Of a stretch of DNA of 64,000 nt, positions 51,701 to 56,380 are shown in pieces. The notes beneath the pieces were generated by a model. The model did not search any database. It worked only from the letters and a program-made list of their open reading frames with translations, and had not been told where the DNA came from. Source of the stretch: Cepaea nemoralis (lineage: Eukaryota > Mollusca > Gastropoda > Stylommatophora > Helicidae); NCBI GenBank assembly GCA_014155875.1, contig JACEFZ010005548.1:317501-381500 (forward strand), given 5' to 3'. Numbering within the stretch: position 1 is the first letter of the stretch; the number at the start of each line of letters is the position of its first letter. Position numbers and translations under genes: made by a program.

Positions 51701-53955
51701 GGGTCAGTATCCCACCGTTTTGCCTGTCCTTTCGGTCAGTTCGATAACACTGGTAGCCTCTGATTTTGAAGGCTATATTTTCATTGAGGTGAGTTTCTTG
51801 CAAGCAACATACACTTACTTTTTCTTGGTCCAAGATGTTTTCTAGCTCTATATTTTTCTTACTGACTCCCTCTGAATTCTAGTGCATTAATTTTAGTCTT
51901 TGTTTGGAAAGGCCAGACGTTTTTTGGCTCCACAGACCAGGAGCATCTGAGACGAACATCCAGTAGTTTTGGTTGAACCCTTTCGGGGCATAGGGCCAGG
52001 CACTGCACCTCCGTCTTCAGCACTTTTCCTTTACTAGAGCAGACTGTGGTCTTACTCGAGTTTAGATGTGTAGGCAGGCACACGCGTGTCTGCGCATGAT
52101 GTACGTGCTTACACATCTAGAGCATTCTGGTTATTTTTACGGTGCCAAAGACTCGCCGCCGCCCCTTCTACTGTTATTTAAAACAGGCCCGCCACAGACT
52201 TGCTGCAGAGGTGATAAATGCATGAGAGATGGGGTATTTTGTAAGGTTGGGCACTCACCCCAACTCTGCGCCCCCAGCTACATAACAGCAACATTTGGAA
52301 CCCTGAACCTCTTAATGAGGTTTGAACATGAAAAATTACAACGGCAACGTGACCTGTAAATTCCTCTCATTAATCTCTAAATTAAAAACTTATGGTTTCC
52401 AAGGTACTTGTTGTTTTTGTTTTTTCTTTAAACAAAAAGACATAATATAACATTCTTTTTGTATTTAATTATTAATGGGTAACCATTCTGAATATGAATG
52501 TGATTAAATGACACAATATTTCAAAAAGTATTGTTTGCCTAAGTAGGTCTCATTGCCACAAACACAACCATATATGGTTGCTAAGGTCTCTGTTCACAAA
52601 TAAACAAGTTACATAGGTTTATGTGTTTAAAGAAACTGAAGTGTTGGGCCACATTTTAACAAAGTGCTCAAACAGTATTTTTCTCTTTGACTTTGTTTAT
52701 AGTGAATGATATAACTGACACACAAACATTAATATCTCCGCTTAGAATTGACCTAGAAACTTGAATAAGGTACCGCTGGATTTGTGTTTTTTTCGTCTTT
52801 TCAAAGTGACTATTCACTAGTCAAATTGTGAATAAAGCTGTTTTATTCATAGTCGAAGTGTGAATAAAGCTCAGTTTTATTCATTGTCGAACTGTCCCGG
52901 CTGGTCATGTGATTATTCCCTGGCCCCGGAAACCCCAGCTGGTCACGTGCCGTACATGCGTGTGACTATATTATAAATATTAGTTGAGCTAGTAACGTGT
53001 CCTCAGTAGCATAGTGGTAAGTGTCTCCGCTTGTCACCCAAGAAGCAATATTTTTTTTTTCATTCTTCAGCAATTAATTAGGTGAAAGCGACTTTTTAAT
53101 AAAACATAAGGAACTAAAATATAGAACTGAGAAACTGGAAGCTTGTGAATAAAGTGTGCTCTATGGATCTGCGAAAGCTGCGGGGTGGGGGGGGGGGATT
53201 CCCCCAGGCAGCAACAGTGTGATCGAGTGTCGGAATTCGATGCATCCAATAGATGTCTATGTTTAACGTGAATTTTATTTGCCAAATGAAATATCGCCCC
53301 AAATTAACCGCCTTCTTACTGGCTCAAACTAAAATTGACTAGTGAGTGGCCACTGCGACAAGTTAATTGTTAATTCCCGCAATTCGGTTGCGAATAAAAC
53401 AGCTTCATTCACAATTCGATTATGAATAAAACTGAGCTTTATTCACAATTCAACTGTGAGTAAAACTGAGCTTTATTTACACTTCGACTATGAATAAAGT
53501 CTTCCTTTTTTCACCAAGAGGTATCCACCTGCAGGGGTTGTATTGTACTATTGTTGCGTAATTTTTTTTTAAAAGCAGTTTAGAATATGACTAATAGTAA
53601 AATGGCTAGCTGAAAGTTTAAGTACAGAGCTAAGAACCGAGACATCTGACCTAAAATCATGGCTGATAGTCTCCAAGGATTTCTTCAAAGTGCGAAGTAT
53701 GGCCCTGTGTTTCTCCTGAGACTCCTCCTTATCGCCGCTGGTCACCGCCGTATCCTTCTGTGAGCTGGTCTTGTCTTTTGTGGGGTCGCTCTTGGAGCTT
53801 GAGCCGTCTGTGTCCTCTTTCTCTGCCGTCTCTTCCACATAATCACTGACACCATCGGACAACTCTTTGAATACCTGGCCGACTCCGTGCCGCAGCTTCT
53901 GGACCAGACTGACGCACTGGACAATCAAATCTGTCTGTGTTTGGTCAGGATTCAT
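21603..53955 (-). CDS. MED27: Mediator complex subunit 27, complete eight-exon gene
   Basis: MED27 is a nuclear subunit of the Mediator tail/upper module, which links transcription activators to RNA polymerase II. Eight exons with GT/AG borders join to 1,035 nt, giving 344 codons plus TAG; every intron phase matches its neighbour (2,0,2,0,0,0,0). Recognisable family blocks in order are QKLRHGVGQVFKEL (about residues 19-32), SQLLQAYKWTNK (136-147), QNSLKR (161-166), ISISRP, LRAVVVLRGLMIEW, DIWSSSRYQVFQK, ITDHAVAASLHYY and the C-terminal zinc-binding block PCHKCGKYL...LPPTWRDYR...FHDVC. The metazoan protein is about 300-311 residues. The extra length here is an acidic Ser/Lys/Asp-rich insertion in exon 1. 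The gene spans 32 kb because its introns are packed with minisatellites and LINEs. Identification rests on family motifs recalled from vertebrate and insect MED27; no search was run. Confidence 0.93.
21740..21977. other. Start of MED27 intron 7 3' region, unique sequence
   Basis: Contains the pyrimidine-rich acceptor for exon 8. Short repeats of ACATGGCACATCACTGTAA occur near 21780-21840. Confidence 0.5.
21978..22459. repeat. 20-bp minisatellite, 24 copies
   Basis: Near-perfect GATATATATAGTCTGTAAGT units. The only visible change is GTAAGTA at 22079. On the plus strand every unit contains GTAAGT, but the gene reads on the other strand. Confidence 0.97.
22560..25552 (+). mobile_element. LINE-B, copy a: almost full-length RTE-like LINE in MED27 intron 7
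   Basis: 5' UTR from about 22560, one long ORF (22763-25300), a shifted C-terminal frame to 25545, then a short GATTGATTGA tail. It lies antisense to MED27. Landmarks of the 5' UTR (GCAGGTGGTGGAT, GTCACTGCCA) are shared with LINE-C copy b. The 5' border and target-site duplication could not be fixed. Confidence 0.88.
22763..25300 (+). pseudogene. LINE-B endonuclease-reverse transcriptase (internal deletion, frameshift)
   Basis: An apurinic-like endonuclease comes first: LKLATWNVRTL (about residue 15), GMCETRWTGAG, IIGDFNAKVG and SADCYSDHRLLTGTL. RT follows: IPKKSG, QCGFVEGKGT, FIDYTKAFDRV (first catalytic Asp), RGVRQGCVMSPDLFSLY and RYADDTVLIAD (YADD). The C-terminal part has LLYGCETW. Between SGGEDHHRGPF and SINIIQVYAP roughly 40 residues of endonuclease usual for the family are missing, in frame. 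Near 25240 a net one-base loss shifts the frame; the rest (FFGHVMRRNGLENLV..RPRGRP) continues at 25216-25545. It is almost certainly inactive. It is used for retrotransposition by target-primed reverse transcription in intact relatives. Confidence 0.9.
25553..26340. repeat. 77-bp tandem array, about 8 copies
   Basis: Units of 77 bp with landmarks GAGAAAGCCACAAG, GGATCTGTGACAGACC and CTTACACCCAGGAGCATCTC. It begins in sequence right after the LINE-B tail; the first copies near 25600-25690 include a related duplication CAGTTTCAGATGTTGAACAC. Confidence 0.92.
26490..27380. repeat. 52-bp minisatellite, about 17 copies
   Basis: Units of GTGACAGGAAAATGTCCCTG plus ACAGTGAAGGAGTGGTTATA plus AAGCTAACTAAA in MED27 intron 7. 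Confidence 0.95.
27381..27628. repeat. CA-rich minisatellite at the exon 7 donor
   Basis: Variable units of CACAAACACATGTATCCAC type. In gene sense it starts five bases after the exon 7 donor (GTAGG|TGTGGATAC), and the units carry the same GTGGATAC. Confidence 0.9.
27634..27711 (-). CDS. MED27: MED27 exon 7
   Basis: 78 nt, phase 0 on both sides, encoding 26 residues beginning ITDHAVAASLHYYAP and ending KPDLAIKSYL. The acceptor is TTATCTCTCACAG and the donor is CTG|GTAGGT. It corresponds to the family helix TDHA..A.LH followed by P.L..RS. A CA-rich minisatellite starts five bases into the intron. Confidence 0.92.
27725..28115. repeat. Two small tandem arrays in MED27 intron 6
   Basis: 27725-27870 has about four units with GACTGATTGATCCAGTGACT. 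27970-28110 has about five units with CCAGCTTTGCCACCATTTCT, about 31 bp each. Between them lies unique sequence. Confidence 0.8.
28150..29590. repeat. 44-bp minisatellite, about 33 copies
   Basis: Units of CCAGGGACAGTGGTCATCTT plus ACTGTGATGCCATGTCTCCC plus AGCA. Shorter units lacking GGGACAG occur near 28970, 29360 and 29480. Located in MED27 intron 6. Confidence 0.95.
29843..29995. repeat. 36-bp tandem repeat, 4 copies
   Basis: Four perfect units of TTGATTCTTGATGTATCATT plus TCTGATCCCATCTCTG. Confidence 0.95.
30060..30262. repeat. Tandem repeat next to the exon 6 donor, about 3.5 copies
   Basis: Units share AGACATCACAGAAGACAGGT and CACAGAAAGACATGAATGAG. The last partial unit ends in GTAGACATCACTGCACTTAC, where ACTTAC is the complement of the exon 6 donor. 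Confidence 0.9.
30269..30310 (-). CDS. MED27: MED27 exon 6 (42-nt microexon)
   Basis: A 42-nt exon encoding exactly 14 residues, IDIWSSSRYQVFQK, phase 0 on both sides. The acceptor ends TGGTTTCAG and the donor is AAG|GTAAGT. The DIW..S.Y.VFQK motif is diagnostic for the family. It is too short to show as an ORF and is easily missed by gene finders. Confidence 0.92.
30365..31477. repeat. 27-bp minisatellite filling MED27 intron 5
   Basis: Units such as AAATAATGAACATGTCTGTA plus AATGAAC, about 40 copies with indel variants. In gene sense each unit reads ACAGACAG|GTTCATTATTTG or a close variant. This copies the last eight bases of exon 5 and its donor (ACAGACAG|GTTCGTTATTTG). Confidence 0.95.
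31478..31585 (-). CDS. MED27: MED27 exon 5
   Basis: 108 nt, phase 0 at both ends, encoding 36 residues: IELCRVLRAVVVLRGLMIEW then VKVKGIDETFESDDRQ. The acceptor is TTTTGTTAAG and the donor is CAG|GTTCGT. The central hydrophobic strand and GLMIEW are close to the insect MED27 sequence as I recall it. The array filling intron 5 repeats the last bases of this exon together with its donor. Confidence 0.9.
31590..32008. repeat. 40-bp minisatellite at the exon 5 acceptor, left part
   Basis: About ten units of AAAACATAACATATCCCATA plus ATTTAGCCACCAACCTGAGC. In gene sense the pyrimidine tract of the exon 5 acceptor (ATATGTTATGTTTTGTTAAG) is the first unit. It is split by LINE-C copy a and continues at 36000-36240. 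Confidence 0.93.
32710..33083 (+). pseudogene. LINE-C copy a ORF, N-terminal piece (one-base frameshift)
   Basis: Open from after a TGA near 32708: LKLRLATWNVRTM, AGLQETRLAEEGS and HGVGFAVKNSLLG, the start of the endonuclease. The frame is broken at about 33041-33043 where a T run (ATGATTTGAAATT) appears one base too long. The second frame picks up the family sequence without loss. Confidence 0.85.
33084..35927 (+). CDS. LINE-C copy a endonuclease/RT/zinc-finger polyprotein (main ORF)
   Basis: 947 codons from the listed Met. Endonuclease motifs: ITAYAPTLDSSDD, MLGDFNARVGKDSS, FIITRRQHLNHISLTRSYHS, ADCDTDHSLV. RT motifs: ASGKAPGKDGIPIEVI (about residue 390), YKNKGDRSDCNNYRGISLL, CGFRQNRSTTDMIF, AFIDLTKAFDLVSREGL (Asp), SGVKQGCVLAPTLFGIYF and LLFADDAAVTTHS (FADD). 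Then LYGSETWTTYSHQ, RCLRRILGIKWQDKI and a final C2H2 finger CTHCERTFTAQIGLISHTRY-RH. All catalytic motifs are intact. Only the single frameshift upstream separates it from a complete ORF, so this is a young copy. Clade unassigned (RTE/L2-like); such genes are often annotated as craniofacial development protein 2-like. Confidence 0.92.
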   Translation: MATSCGFATIITAYAPTLDSSDDVKDSFYEELDSVIKAVPKSDYIYMLGDFNARVGKDSSSWPVCLGKYNIGRMNENGQRLLEHCTSNDLCITNSFFKTKEMHKVTWKHPRSGHWHQLDFIITRRQHLNHISLTRSYHSADCDTDHSLVVARVRLRPKRIYTAKHKSSLRINIINTHDPEKCFQFQQQLEDAFTDTPENCTVNEKWGQIKETLYKTAVRVYGTVDHKRQDWFAANSETLQPLIDKKKKALLRNKERPTRNTLSELRQARKDVQKAARQCANDYWIKLCESIQIASDKGDIRSMYEGIKKACGPVIKRSAPLKTLTGEIITDKKQQMDRWVEHYLELYSSETKLADDALNAIEALPTLDHLDTLPTITEVKCAINELASGKAPGKDGIPIEVIRSGQDTLTIQIHQLIELCWREGQVPQDFKDSSIITLYKNKGDRSDCNNYRGISLLCIVGKVFARIVLRRLQVLGDQVYPESQCGFRQNRSTTDMIFSLRQMQEKCREQNQPLFIAFIDLTKAFDLVSREGLFKALKKIGCPPTLLSIVESFHTGMKGIIKFDGATSEEFEIKSGVKQGCVLAPTLFGIYFSLLLKYAFHDQDGGIYIHSRSDGGLYNAQRLKAKTKIRRVLIRELLFADDAAVTTHSEEELQCLLSAFSNACSEFGLTISKKKTQIMSQGAHGVPSIFIDDAELEIVDHFTYLGSVVNSKLSLDQEINIRIGKAATTMNRLRKRVWENRKLTAKTKVLVYQACVLSTLLYGSETWTTYSHQENNLNSFHMRCLRRILGIKWQDKITNTEVLERSGCVTVYSMLSLRRLRWIGHLRRMDDGRIPKDIFFGELQMGKRSQGRPLLRYKDVCKRDMIDTGIDNAHWEQVAAERVAWRANIRNGIKSKEKIIAEKSHTKRLRRKMVHDGGNDHVFTCTHCERTFTAQIGLISHTRYRHS
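36000..36240. repeat. 40-bp minisatellite, right part after LINE-C
   Basis: Continuation of the 31590-32008 array (about six units) beyond the LINE-C insertion. Some units lack the ATATCCCATA core bases. Confidence 0.93.
36345..37530. repeat. 41-bp minisatellite, about 29 copies
   Basis: Units of CACAATTGTGGATATGATTG plus TGCCAACCAGTCAGCACCAGC. The CACAATTGTG core is a perfect palindrome. Two-letter variants TGTCAACC, TGCCAACC, TGTCGACC and TGTTGACC are clustered. Located in MED27 intron 4. Confidence 0.95.
37540..37940. other. Unique sequence before the exon 4 donor
   Basis: No gene features recognised. A short inverted repeat AAATGTCCATTTGAATGGAC is at 37636-37655. Confidence 0.35.
37946..38045 (-). 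CDS. MED27: MED27 exon 4
   Basis: 100 nt, entering in phase 2 (the split codon gives Thr) after a TGTGTTTCAG acceptor and leaving in phase 0 at a GTAATC donor. It encodes TVDQLIASLVLNY, then MEISISRPLGNSSIIQ. The ISRP core is the conserved beta strand of the MED27 central domain. Confidence 0.9.
38100..38775. repeat. 59-bp array with ten CRE palindromes
   Basis: About 11.5 units of CATGTCTGACGTCACACAAG plus CAGTTATCTACCTAGTCTGT plus a CAATCACTGTTGATTCAGG remainder. Perfect TGACGTCA occurs at 38112, 38171, 38230, 38289, 38348, 38407, 38466, 38525, 38643 and 38702. Units at 38584 and 38761 carry TGACATCA. It lies at the 3' end of MED27 intron 3. Confidence 0.95.
38780..39690. other. Unique sequence of MED27 intron 3
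   Basis: No exon or mobile element recognised. A small duplication with ACACATCATGGACACATTGA / ACACATGATGGGCACATTGA is at 39390-39500. Confidence 0.4.
39702..39832 (-). CDS. MED27: MED27 exon 3
   Basis: 131 nt, entering in phase 0 after a pyrimidine-rich acceptor (TTTTTGTATCCCCATCAG) and leaving in phase 2 at GTAAGT. It encodes MHEFASQAV, QNSLKRTSS, a lysine/serine-rich linker and HVACHVPPT. It corresponds to the family segment carrying NQxSLKR and the basic linker before the central fold. Confidence 0.9.
40030..46612. repeat. 6.6-kb composite minisatellite (12/16/20-bp modules)
   Basis: Built from three related modules: ATCTCCACTGACAATCTGGC (20 bp), ATCTCCACAGAC (12 bp) and ATCTCCACCCACTGAC (16 bp). 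Their combinations form 32- and 36-bp pairs and higher-order blocks of several hundred bp that recur, for example around 41580-41700, 42130-42250 and 44040-44160. On the minus strand the modules read MSVEMPDCQWRC and give ORFs up to 842 codons that are not genes. Located in MED27 intron 2. Confidence 0.95.
46632..46830. repeat. 59-bp tandem repeat, about 3 copies
   Basis: Units of GGTCACCTCCCACAGCAGAG plus AAGTGCACACAGATGGCAGA plus CAGCAGACCATACTGCAAT. Confidence 0.93.
46985..48480. repeat. 43-bp minisatellite, about 34 copies
   Basis: Units of GTGTAACCAAGGGGAGAGAT plus AAAGCTGATACAGCTGGGAG plus ATT. It decays towards the right end (48300-48480) into AAATAAATTTGATAC variants. Confidence 0.95.
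48520..49055. repeat. 42-bp minisatellite overlapping the MED27 exon 2 donor
   Basis: About 12 units of CACAAACACCTGGTCAGTAA plus ATACCTTGTTTGTCCACTGTGT split across its length. In gene sense each unit is AGTGGACAAACAAG|GTATTTACTGACC plus a spacer, so it repeats the last 14 nt of exon 2 and the donor. The rightmost unit is the real exon border (49041/49042). About ten units carry the identical donor. Confidence 0.95.
49042..49177 (-). CDS. MED27: MED27 exon 2
   Basis: 136 nt entering in phase 2 (the split codon completes a Ser) and leaving in phase 0. The acceptor ends GACACAG. The donor reads AAG|GTATTTACTGACC. It encodes DLEKTGSTISS, LSLDPVDKNTV and SQLLQAYKWTNK, the most recognisable MED27 block. 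The last 14 nt and the donor are copied many times in the adjacent 42-bp array (48520-49055). Confidence 0.92.
49258..49690. repeat. 48-bp minisatellite, about 9 copies
   Basis: Units of ATATTAGACAGAATCTGTCA plus ACCAACAGGAGATATACAAA plus CTACAAAC in MED27 intron 1, starting about 80 bp upstream of exon 2. Confidence 0.95.
49695..49800. repeat. Two-copy 55-bp repeat beside LINE-A
   Basis: GCACTGGTCACTGTGACGGC followed by TTGTGGTAAACTT occurs twice (about 49710 and 49767). The TAAACTTAACCTGGGGTGGA part also appears inside LINE-A copy c near 50155. Confidence 0.75.
49801..50340 (-). mobile_element. LINE-A, copy c, 3' part
   Basis: The minus strand shows the RNase H His motif GHAGVRGNEQADS (near 50115), then KTRRTFNQIVVGTVSSMTLL and the C-terminus GTEHLWECPECSDVGS, a stop and a CTCAA-type tail. 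RT and most of RNase H are missing. Confidence 0.82.
50449..50895. repeat. About 97-bp tandem repeat, 4.5 copies, inside the LINE-A region
   Basis: Landmarks TAGTTACACAACCCAGACAT, CAGACAGACATGAGACAGAC and AAGTGTCATCAGCAGACAAG recur. It lies between the 5' and 3' parts of LINE-A copy c. Confidence 0.9.
50900..52040 (-). mobile_element. LINE-A-type LINE, endonuclease part, interrupted by LINE-B d
   Basis: On the minus strand: EGVSKKNIELENILDQEKVS, VCCLQETHLNENIAFKIRGY, QNGGILTLVK, then NYYCPSD. After the nested LINE-B fragment come MIVCGDFNSHSQSWGYDHM and RLILINKLTDPHTF. These are APE endonuclease motifs of the I/jockey group. It is on the same strand as 49801-50340 and in the right order, so it is probably the 5' end of the same copy with RT deleted. 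A stop replaces the expected Trp at the first motif. Confidence 0.75.
51330..51576 (-). mobile_element. LINE-B, copy d: short 3' fragment nested in LINE-A
   Basis: Reads STIFGHVMRRNGLENLVTTG on the minus strand and ends CATGATGGATGG. Flanked by GTCACTT at 51323-51329 and 51577-51583, a 7-bp target-site duplication in the LINE-A endonuclease gene. Confidence 0.88.
52120..52800. other. AT-rich intron 1 sequence
   Basis: No ORF of note, RNA or repeat recognised. Confidence 0.35.
52805..53505. mobile_element. Possible non-autonomous DNA element with long inverted repeats
   Basis: AGTCGAAGTGTGAATAAAGC followed by TCAGTTTTATTCA near 52850 is the inverted counterpart of TGAGTAAAACTGAGCTTTAT followed by TTACACTTCGACT near 53455-53492. 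GAATAAAGCTGTTTTATTC at the left also pairs with GAATAAAACAGCTTCATTC at the right. The inside holds unrelated sequence including a G run at 53180-53190. No transposase and no clear target duplication were seen. Confidence 0.5.
52999..53040 (+). other. 5'-half tRNA-Asp-like sequence
   Basis: TCCTCAGTAGCATAGTGGTA plus AGTGTCTCCGCTTGTCACCC closely resembles the acceptor, D arm and GTC anticodon arm of animal tRNA-Asp. The T arm and B box are missing; an A/T run follows. It is therefore a tRNA fragment or SINE head, not a working tRNA gene. Confidence 0.5.
53651..53955 (-). CDS. MED27: MED27 exon 1 (N-terminus)
   Basis: 305 nt of coding sequence starting at the ATG at 53955-53953 and ending in phase 2 at a donor reading AG|GTCAGA. 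It encodes 101 residues plus two bases. The start MNPDQTQTDL leads into a helix (VQKLRHGVGQVFKEL) typical of the MED27 N-terminus, then about 40 residues rich in Asp, Glu, Ser, Lys and Thr, then a second helix (HRAILRTLKKSLETIS). The acidic insertion is absent from the vertebrate protein as I recall it. I chose this ATG because it opens the frame directly before the conserved helix. The 5' UTR extent is not visible. Confidence 0.88.
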
Positions 53956-54479
53956 GTTCTCCTACCTGTCGCCATTAGACGCTTCTCGCTAGCGTTGTCT
54001 CCCTTGCTAGCTCTCGTCTGTGGGAAACAAGGTTTAGACGCGACAGTTCGTCCGGTGTGGGTCCACAACACGACACCCGGAGATATTTCCCTACCCGACA
54101 TCCCATTAACATCATCATGACTTCTCCTTACTCGCTCATCAGAGACTGACATCTGACCCAAGTTCTTGTCACGGTTATGTCCTTTCACCAAATCTTTTAT
54201 GTATTTATTTCTGTATCGTCCTCTTGTTCCTTTTCCCTCAAGTCTGGGAAATGAGCAAATCGACAAATCTGCAAAGGCTTCGTCTTTTTCTTCTTCTCCT
54301 TCTTTTTCTTCACAAGAATTTCCTGCAGCGAGGCTCTGACGTCATTTGGAGGTGACAAGTTCGAATCCCGGTTGGTAACTATATAACTTTCAAAATTGTA
54401 TGTTGTCTAGTGCGTCCTCTAATCTCTACTTCCTTCTTCTCTTTCTATGAGCGCCAAACAATGCTATTTATTTATGTAC
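53956..54479. promoter_or_regulatory. Upstream region of MED27
   Basis: The promoter and 5' UTR are expected here. A perfect CRE palindrome TGACGTCA lies at 54337-54344, about 380 bp from the start codon. It overlaps a tRNA-like segment with a B-box-like AGTTCGAATCCC (near 54359), so it may belong to a SINE remnant rather than a promoter. No TATA box is evident. Confidence 0.35.
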
Positions 54480-56380
54480 TTCTTCACACATTGGGTAGCG
54501 GGGTAGGGGTACACCCTATCAAAGGAGAAGTAAGGTGCCTCCTTCCCTCCGCTAGCCTACGGGACACCCTTGGGCAAGGTGGAGTACCCGTTTAGCCCCC
54601 CCCCCCCCCCAACAGGGTAAAGTGAAGCCATGTGAGCAGGTGGTGGATTGGACTTGGGAGCAGATAGTTGTTGGTTATGGTTTCAAATCAGTGACGGTGG
54701 GCAGAGGATCTCTCAGTAGAGACAATGGCTACGGTCATCCGATCAGTATGGTCACTGCCAGGAAGGAAGAATGGTAGACTTCCCTCCTGATTGATTCCCG
54801 GGCAGAGGAGGCTCATCAGCCTTGGTTGGTATCTCTTCTAAGAGAGGGAACTCTAAATCTCAATCCTCCGCTGCCTTGCGGGTATACCCATATGGGAAAG
54901 GCTTCGGGAGTAAACCCTGAGGACAAATCCGGAGATGGAGTCCCTAAGGCAGTTCCATGTTGTAAACAACACAGTTCTGGCAACTCCTGCGACAGCACCG
55001 ATGTCAAGTTGCATTGGCTACTGCCTTTCCCTTGGTCAACATCGGCGACGTGGAGAGGGGGAACCTGCTACTGAGCAACAGCTGGTTCTCCGATTTCCAT
55101 TGCCCAGGCTTGTGCCCTGAAGAGGTCACTTCAGCACCGCGTAAAGCGGTGACACAAAACGGGAAGCAGCATTTGCCGGTTATAAGTCTTAATGCTCGAT
55201 TGGCGTAGAGCAAGGCGCCAGGGGCTACTTCCGACGGTGAGAGAGATCATCGTATCTCACTAGACAGCTACCGCCCGCCTAAGCTGGGCAGACCCCAGTC
55301 AATAAGGTGTTGTCTCGCCACGGTTCATCTGCTCCTGAGGGTGTGTGGAGCTTAAGGGAAAATCCTGACACATGTACCGCAATCTATACACCTAGCAACA
55401 AGAAAAAAACAAAACAACCAGCCCTAAGGCTGGGAACATGGAACATAAGAACCATGACCCCTGGCATCTCAGACGATCTAAACGAGATTGTGGATGCCCG
55501 CAAAACTGCAGTGATAAACAACGAACTACTAAGACTGGGAATAGACATTGTCGCCCTGCAAGAGACCAGACTCCAAGAGTCTGGAAGCATCAAGGAGAGG
55601 GACTTCACTTTCTACTGGCATGACAAGCCGTGCGGAGAGACCAGGGAGCATGGAGTTGGCTTCGCTATCAGAAACAAGCTGCTCAATTCCATCATACCAC
55701 CAAGTGATGGCACTGAAAGAATATTGAAGCTCCAACTCCAGACAGAGGCAGGCCCAGTTAGTATTATAAACGTTTACGCCCCAACACTAACTGCAGCATC
55801 AGAATCTAAAGACAAGTTCTATGACGACCTTAGCAAAGAAGTCATTGAAACACCAGAGAAACAACATCTTTTTATCCTGGGGGATTTCAATGCCAGGGTT
55901 GGCTCCAACCACGAATCTTGGCCTTTATGTCTAGGACAGTTTGGCGTTGGGAAGATCAATGACAATGGACAACGTCTCTTGGAATTCTGCAGCCACCATA
56001 ATCTGTGCGTGACCAACACCTTCTTTGACACGAAACCTCAACACAAGGTGTCATGGAGGCACCCCAGATCAAAGAACTGGCACCAACTCGACCTGGTGCT
56101 CACTAAACGCAGCAACCTCCGCAATGTACGTCTGACTCGCAGCTATCATAGTGCTGACTGCGACAATGACCATTCACTCGTCTCCAGCAAGGTGAAGATA
56201 AAGCCCAAGAGAATCTACAGAAGCCGAACAGAAGGAAGACCACGCATTGACACCAGTGGCACTCAAAATTAAGAGAAGGTCAACAAATTCATGCAGGCTC
56301 TAGCGGATACTCTGCCTGGCCCCACAGACGGAAATTCCACCGAGAGATGGAGTCATTTTCGCGACACCATCTATGTAACA
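54480..56380 (+). mobile_element. LINE-C, copy b: 5' part, cut by the gypsy element
   Basis: The 5' UTR shares TACCGCCCGCCT.AAGCTGGG with LINE-C copy a, and a 170-bp segment (54613-54780) with the LINE-B 5' UTR. A run of about 17 C is at 54596-54612. The coding part stops where gypsy LTR sequence begins, inside the endonuclease-RT linker. Confidence 0.82.
55307..56272 (+). pseudogene. LINE-C copy b endonuclease domain (truncated ORF)
   Basis: Contains RLGTWNIRTM, ALQETRLQESGS, HGVGFAIRNKLLNS, INVYAPTLTAASES, LGDFNARVGSNHES and SYHSADCDNDHSLV: a complete APE-type endonuclease, about 60-65% like copy a by eye. A TAA at 56270-56272 ends the frame, but homologous sequence (KVNKFMQALADTL, FRDTIYVTAH) continues in the same frame to about 56375. 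RT is absent. Confidence 0.85.

Noticed and set aside
52999..53040. A functional tRNA-Asp gene
   Set aside because: Only the 5' half is present; no T arm, B box or acceptor 3' strand follows.
53952..54266. 104-codon minus-strand ORF upstream of MED27
   Set aside because: No recognisable family, lies where the MED27 5' UTR/promoter is expected, and overlaps the start codon region in another frame.
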